A stretch of DNA of 10,724 nucleotides. It comes from Actinomycetota bacterium. Its GTDB lineage: Bacteria > Actinomycetota > Thermoleophilia > Solirubrobacterales > Solirubrobacteraceae. Of the stretch, positions 7,158-10,724 are shown in pieces. The position numbers and the translations under genes are program-made. Position 1 is the first letter of the stretch. Every line of letters starts with the position of its first letter. The notes under the pieces were generated by a model. That model ran no database searches. It saw nothing but the letters and a program-made list of their open reading frames with translations, and had not been told where the DNA came from. The stretch covers positions 1 to 10,724 of the forward strand of contig WLNV01000036.1 of the NCBI GenBank assembly GCA_009699615.1, in the 5' to 3' direction.

Positions 7158-8927
7158 CTAGCGAGCGGGCTCTTCTTCGGCGAGGACAAGATCAACGCGC
7201 CCGCGAGCCTTGTCGAGCCGATCAACCTTGACCTGCAGCCGATCGCCGAAGCGGATCGTTGAGCCGCTCTTGTTGCCGGTCATGATCGTTCCCTGCTCGT
7301 TTAGGTCCCACCAGTCGCCCTTGATCCGGCGAACAGGGAGGAAACCTTCATGGGCGCCGCCGTCGAAGCTGATGAAGATTCCGGCGCCGATCAGGCCCGT
7401 CACCTCTCCTTCAAACGGCTTCTCAGGCCCGCGTTCGAACAGGCGGCGCTCAAGCAGGAAAGTCCCGGCGATCGAGTCGGCGATCCGTTCGGTGCGGATC
7501 GCGTCGCGCTCGCGTTCGCTGGTCCAGACCGCGATCTCTTCGAGCTCATCGGCGCGCGGGGCCTGCTCGTCGCAGCCGACGGCGCTGAGCAGCGCGCGAT
7601 GGCAGAGCAGGTCGGGGTAGCGGCGAATCGGCGAGGTGAAGTGGCAGTAGTTGGCGAGTCCGAGTCCGGCGTGCCCAAGATTGTCAGGCGAGTAACGCGC
7701 CTGACGCAACGAACGCAGCACCAGGTATGTGAGCCCCATTCGGGCCACCCCGGTGCGCTTTACGTGCTCGTCGACGGCCAGCGACGCGGCCGCGACAACC
7801 TCCGCTGCCTCGGAGGAAGAGAGGTGCTCAGGCGTTGCCGGCGTCGCTACGCCGAGCGATGCGAGCTGATCAAGCAGCCGCTCGACCGATTCCGACTCGG
7901 GCCGCTCGTGAATTCGGTAGAGCGTCGGCAGGCTCTTCTCCATGCAGAGCGCTGCGACGGCCTCGTTGGCGGCGATCATCAGGTGCTCAATCAAGCGATG
8001 CGACTCGGTCTGAATGCTGGCGACCGAATCTGCAACGTGGCCCTGCTTGTCGAACGAGAATTCCGGCTCGACCGACTCAATTGCCAGCGCCGCGCCGCCT
8101 GCGCGCCGGGCCTCGTCACGCTGAGCCGAAACTTCACGAGCAGCGGCCAGCGGCTCGGCCCAGGGATCCTCAGCCTTTCGCTCGCCAGCAAAGATCTGAT
8201 CAACGTCCTCGTAACTGAGCCGCATGTCGGAGCGGATCGTCGAGCGGTAGAAGCTGCTGGAGACGAGCTTCGCGCCCTCAAACTCAAGTTCGGCCGTGAC
8301 CGCGAGCCGGTCCTTGCCCGGAACCAGCGAGCAGGCGTCGTTCGACAGCGCTTCAGGCAGCATCGGCTCGACCGCGCCCGGCACATAGACGCTGGTTGCG
8401 CGACGACGGGCTTCGCGGTCAACGGGATCACCGGGCCGCACGTAGGCGCTGACGTCGGCGATGTGAACCCAGATCCGCGTCCGCGACTCACTCAACTTCT
8501 CGGCCGAGATCGCGTCATCGAAATCCTTCGCACTGGAAGGGTCGATCGTGAAGGTCGTCAGCTCGCGCAGGTCGCGGCGACCGGGCTCCGGGTGCGGATG
8601 CTCGCGCGCCGACTCGGCGGCCGCGAGGACGGTCTTTGGGAAGCGGCGGCGCAGGCCTCGGTCGAGCATCAGCGCCTCGACCACGTTGCGCGCGATCTCG
8701 GGACTGCCGAGCAGACGCAACACCTTCGCGCGCGAGTTGCGCGATCGGGCCCCCGGAGTTGCGACCAGCGCCAGCTTGCCGGGCCTGGCCTTCGCCGGTG
8801 GCTTACCGATGCTGATCTGCTGGCCAGGCTCAAAGAACGGCTGCCCGACGAGGAACTGGCCGCGCTTCTCAAGCAGCACTACCTGCGGCTCTCCAGCCTC
8901 GCGTTCGCGCTTCGGTGGGGGCGTCAC
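7158..8927 (-). CDS. rnr: Compact RNase R/RNase II-family 3'-5' exoribonuclease
   Basis: This is a processive, hydrolytic 3'-5' exoribonuclease that acts in RNA turnover and in trans-translation. The 589 residues are short beside E. coli RNase R (about 813) and nearer to RNase II (about 644). A short N-terminal OB-like part (about 15-60) replaces the usual helix-turn-helix and full cold-shock pair. The RNB domain (about 120-455) carries the magnesium-binding set in TIDPSSAKDFDDA: Asp129, Asp135, Asp137 and Asp138. It also has the aromatic Tyr239 (LSYEDV) and the HFTSPIRRYPDLLCHRAL motif (429-446, Arg434-Arg435). A C-terminal S1 domain spans about 503-583. The GTG start follows directly on the TAA of the protease gene, which is in frame, so no longer form exists. 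The smpB neighbour supports RNase R over RNase II. Confidence 0.92.
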   Translation of the reverse strand: MTPPPKREREAGEPQVVLLEKRGQFLVGQPFFEPGQQISIGKPPAKARPGKLALVATPGARSRNSRAKVLRLLGSPEIARNVVEALMLDRGLRRRFPKTVLAAAESAREHPHPEPGRRDLRELTTFTIDPSSAKDFDDAISAEKLSESRTRIWVHIADVSAYVRPGDPVDREARRRATSVYVPGAVEPMLPEALSNDACSLVPGKDRLAVTAELEFEGAKLVSSSFYRSTIRSDMRLSYEDVDQIFAGERKAEDPWAEPLAAAREVSAQRDEARRAGGAALAIESVEPEFSFDKQGHVADSVASIQTESHRLIEHLMIAANEAVAALCMEKSLPTLYRIHERPESESVERLLDQLASLGVATPATPEHLSSSEAAEVVAAASLAVDEHVKRTGVARMGLTYLVLRSLRQARYSPDNLGHAGLGLANYCHFTSPIRRYPDLLCHRALLSAVGCDEQAPRADELEEIAVWTSERERDAIRTERIADSIAGTFLLERRLFERGPEKPFEGEVTGLIGAGIFISFDGGAHEGFLPVRRIKGDWWDLNEQGTIMTGNKSGSTIRFGDRLQVKVDRLDKARGRVDLVLAEEEPAR

Positions 8928-10154
8928 TTAGTTCACGCCGGCGCAGCCGCCGAGTTTGGCCAGCGCTGCGCGCAGCGCCAGGTCCTTGGTCGAATCGTCG
9001 GGCTGCTTGACGAGCAGGTCGGGCTTCAAGCCCGCGCCCTGAGAAACCCCTTTGCCGCCGAGGTTGCGGCCCTTCGGGGTGAAGTACTGGCCGGCCGTGA
9101 TGTCAAGCGCACCGCCGTTGGAGAGCTCGAGTACCTGCTGAAAGACGCCCTTGCCGAATGTCTTCTCGCCGACAAGCGTCGCGCGGCCGCGGTCCTGCAA
9201 CGCGCCGGCGACGATCTCCGACGCCGATGCGGTGCCGCCGTTTGTCAGCACGACGAGCGGCGCCGTCGGAACGATTGGGTCGCCGGTTGCGTCAAGCGTT
9301 CTTGTCGGCACGCTGCGGCCGCGCGTCGTGACGATCGGGCCGTCGCGCAGGAAGGCGCTGGCAATCAGTTGCGCCTCGTCAACCAGGCCGCCGCCGTTGT
9401 TGCGCAGATCGAAAATGTATGCCTGAGCGCCCTGACGCTTCAGCTTTCTGAGTGCCGCGTATACCTCAGCGTGAGCTCCTGAGCTGAAGGTTGAGAGCGC
9501 GACGACGCCAACCTTCTTGCCGCAGATCGTCTTCATCACCGAGGCAACGACAGGGACGCTAATTGGCCGACGCGTAGCGGTCACGACGCGCTCCTCGCCG
9601 TCATCGACGATCTTCAACCGCACCTTCGTTCCGGCAGGCCCCTTTATGAGCTGCGAAGACTGCTCCGTCGTCAGCCCTTCAAGCGAGCGCCCATTGGCCT
9701 CGACGATCTGATCGCCCCGCTCGATCCCGACCTCCTTCGCCGGAGAGTCCTTGTAGACGGAGCGGATAACCAGCCCGCGCTTGCTGCGGTCAACGATCAC
9801 GCCGATCCCCGTGAAGCTGCTGGCCTGGGCCTCCTGAAACTTCGAATACTGCGCCGGAGTGAAGTAGTTCGAAAAGCGATCGTTGAGCTTCTTGACGGCC
9901 CCTGCGATCGCTGTATCGGCAAGCTGCCCCGGCGGCAGCTTGCGGTAGTAGGTGTCATTGATGTCGCTTAGCGCCTCATTGACGACGATCTGATCGTTCG
10001 TGCCGACCAGCGTCCCGCGGAACTCGTCGGGCAGCAGATCGGCATGGCGACCGCCGATCCAGACCCCGACCGTCAACGCGACGAGGACCGCTGCGACGGC
10101 AGCGATCGCCAGAGCGACTACCAGCAGGGATATGGCTACGCGGCGTGAGGACAT
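8928..10154 (-). CDS. ctpA: S41-family C-terminal processing protease, membrane-anchored
   Basis: This is a serine protease of the Ctp/Prc family acting outside the cytoplasmic membrane. The 408-residue protein has one N-terminal membrane anchor (about 7-34) after a short positive start, with no cleavage site that I can name. A helical cap region (about 55-110) leads to a PDZ domain (about 114-183, from FTGIGVIVD through KGPAGTKVRLKI). The S41 core (about 200-385) has the Ser-Lys pair Ser310 (GGTASASEI) and Lys335 (KTFGKG), 25 residues apart as in other Ctp proteases, plus Gln339. Two cysteines lie at 211 and 404. An in-frame TGA 27 bases before the ATG rules out a longer start, and no Shine-Dalgarno is visible. 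It lies between ftsX and rnr. Linkage of ftsEX with Ctp protease genes is known in other Gram-positives and suggests a cell-envelope or division substrate (inference). The exact ctp subtype is uncertain. Confidence 0.92.
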   Translation of the reverse strand: MSSRRVAISLLVVALAIAAVAAVLVALTVGVWIGGRHADLLPDEFRGTLVGTNDQIVVNEALSDINDTYYRKLPPGQLADTAIAGAVKKLNDRFSNYFTPAQYSKFQEAQASSFTGIGVIVDRSKRGLVIRSVYKDSPAKEVGIERGDQIVEANGRSLEGLTTEQSSQLIKGPAGTKVRLKIVDDGEERVVTATRRPISVPVVASVMKTICGKKVGVVALSTFSSGAHAEVYAALRKLKRQGAQAYIFDLRNNGGGLVDEAQLIASAFLRDGPIVTTRGRSVPTRTLDATGDPIVPTAPLVVLTNGGTASASEIVAGALQDRGRATLVGEKTFGKGVFQQVLELSNGGALDITAGQYFTPKGRNLGGKGVSQGAGLKPDLLVKQPDDSTKDLALRAALAKLGGCAGVN

Positions 10155-10225
10155 TGAAAGGTTCGCGACTGGCGCCGCTCAAGAGAGGGTAGAGCCGTAG
10201 GTGTGCGAACCGGGCGGCGGGGCGC
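10155..10225. other. Gap between ftsX and the protease gene, with inverted repeat
   Basis: The 71 bases contain GGTTCGC (10160-10166) and GCGAACC (10205-10211), a perfect 7-bp inverted repeat with a 38-base loop. In the - strand transcript one arm ends 5 bases before the protease ATG, where a Shine-Dalgarno would sit. No T-tailed terminator separates the two genes, so read-through from ftsX is likely. Confidence 0.4.
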
Positions 10226-10724
10226 CTAGACCTGAAGGAAGCGGCGCAGCGAGATCGCCGAGCCGAGAGCACTGACGCCGATGCCGGCACCGAGCAGAAC
10301 GGCGACGAGCACACCAAAGCCGATTGTGCTCGGAGCCGAAAGCAGCGCGAAGTCGTTGACAAGCGGATCGACCAGCGCAACCTTCATCACGCCAAGCAGC
10401 AGGATTGCCAGCACCGCGCCGAGCGCGCCGAGGATCACGGCCTCGAGTACGAACGGCCAGCGGATAAAACCGTCTGTGGCGCCGACGAGCTTCATTACCT
10501 GAATCTCGCGGCGACGCGAGAAGACTGAGAGACGGATCGTGTTCGAGATCAGCAGTACCGAAGCGACGATCAGCAGCGCAGCGAGCAGGCCGGTCGTCAG
10601 CTTGACGACGCGAGTGGCGGTCAAGATCTTGTCGGTGTTGTCCTTCGAAGAACCGACCGAATCGATCGACGGGTCGATCGTCGTGCGTCCCCCGCCCGGC
10701 GTCTGCGGCTCGATCGCGCCGACC
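10226..10724 (-). CDS. ftsX: Cell division protein FtsX, C-terminal part (cut by window end)
   Basis: FtsX is the membrane half of the FtsEX complex, which uses ATP hydrolysis by FtsE to switch cell-wall hydrolases on at the division site. The last 165 residues are visible; the frame stays open to the right edge, so the N-terminus, first membrane helix and most of the extracellular domain lie outside. What is seen begins with a polar, Gly/Ser/Asp-rich end of the extracellular part, then KILTATRVVKL. Three membrane helices follow (about 46-66, 91-113 and 135-158 of the visible part). Between the first two is the cytoplasmic loop RRREIQVMKLVGATDGFIRW (70-89), the FtsX hallmark that contacts FtsE. 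It is the first visible gene of the - strand cluster; ftsE is expected just outside the window. Confidence 0.93.
   Translation of the reverse strand, partial: VGAIEPQTPGGGRTTIDPSIDSVGSSKDNTDKILTATRVVKLTTGLLAALLIVASVLLISNTIRLSVFSRRREIQVMKLVGATDGFIRWPFVLEAVILGALGAVLAILLLGVMKVALVDPLVNDFALLSAPSTIGFGVLVAVLLGAGIGVSALGSAISLRRFLQV

Noticed and set aside
7350..9482. Very long + strand open frame (710 codons) across rnr and the protease gene
   Set aside because: It lies antisense to two genes with intact catalytic motifs. Its product is Arg/Ala-rich with no domain order, as expected of a shadow frame in high-GC DNA.
10160..10211. tRNA-like element, because GGTTCGC resembles a T-arm
   Set aside because: No acceptor, D or anticodon stems can be built around it.

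Overview
The window is high-GC chromosomal DNA: hand counts give about 73% in part of a gene and about 59-62% in the gaps. It comes from an actinobacterium-like genome. The protein style and the gene order ftsX-S41 protease-rnr-smpB suggest a deep-branching actinobacterium such as the Thermoleophilia/Solirubrobacterales; this is an inference from memory of families, not a search result. No RNA gene, insertion sequence, CRISPR array, phage gene or other transfer sign is visible.

Left half, + strand. After about 324 bases without a convincing gene comes a NarL/LuxR-type response regulator (325-1008) with a strong Shine-Dalgarno and an unusual receiver acidic pocket. After a 131-base gap follow cydD (1140-2840) and cydC (2837-4594), translationally coupled through an ATGA overlap. 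They encode the two halves of the CydDC ABC transporter needed for cytochrome bd maturation. No cydAB is present in the window. A 273-base gap of lower GC follows (4595-4867), then an M3-family oligoendopeptidase F (pepF, 4868-6670).

Right half, - strand. Reading from the right edge leftward: the 3' part of ftsX (cut by the window end), a membrane-anchored S41 C-terminal processing protease, a compact RNase R, and smpB. The spacings are 71, 0 and 11 bases, so this is probably one operon. It joins divisome/cell-wall control (FtsX and Ctp protease) with RNA quality control (RNase R and SmpB act together in trans-translation). smpB and pepF converge and their stop codons overlap in a shared CTAG.

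I did not find a convincing new biological system. The points most worth a second look are the atypical receiver next to cydDC, the lower-GC gap before pepF with a possible coupled leader ORF, the composite operon order, the compact RNase R, and an inverted repeat placed over the protease start region. All are modest.
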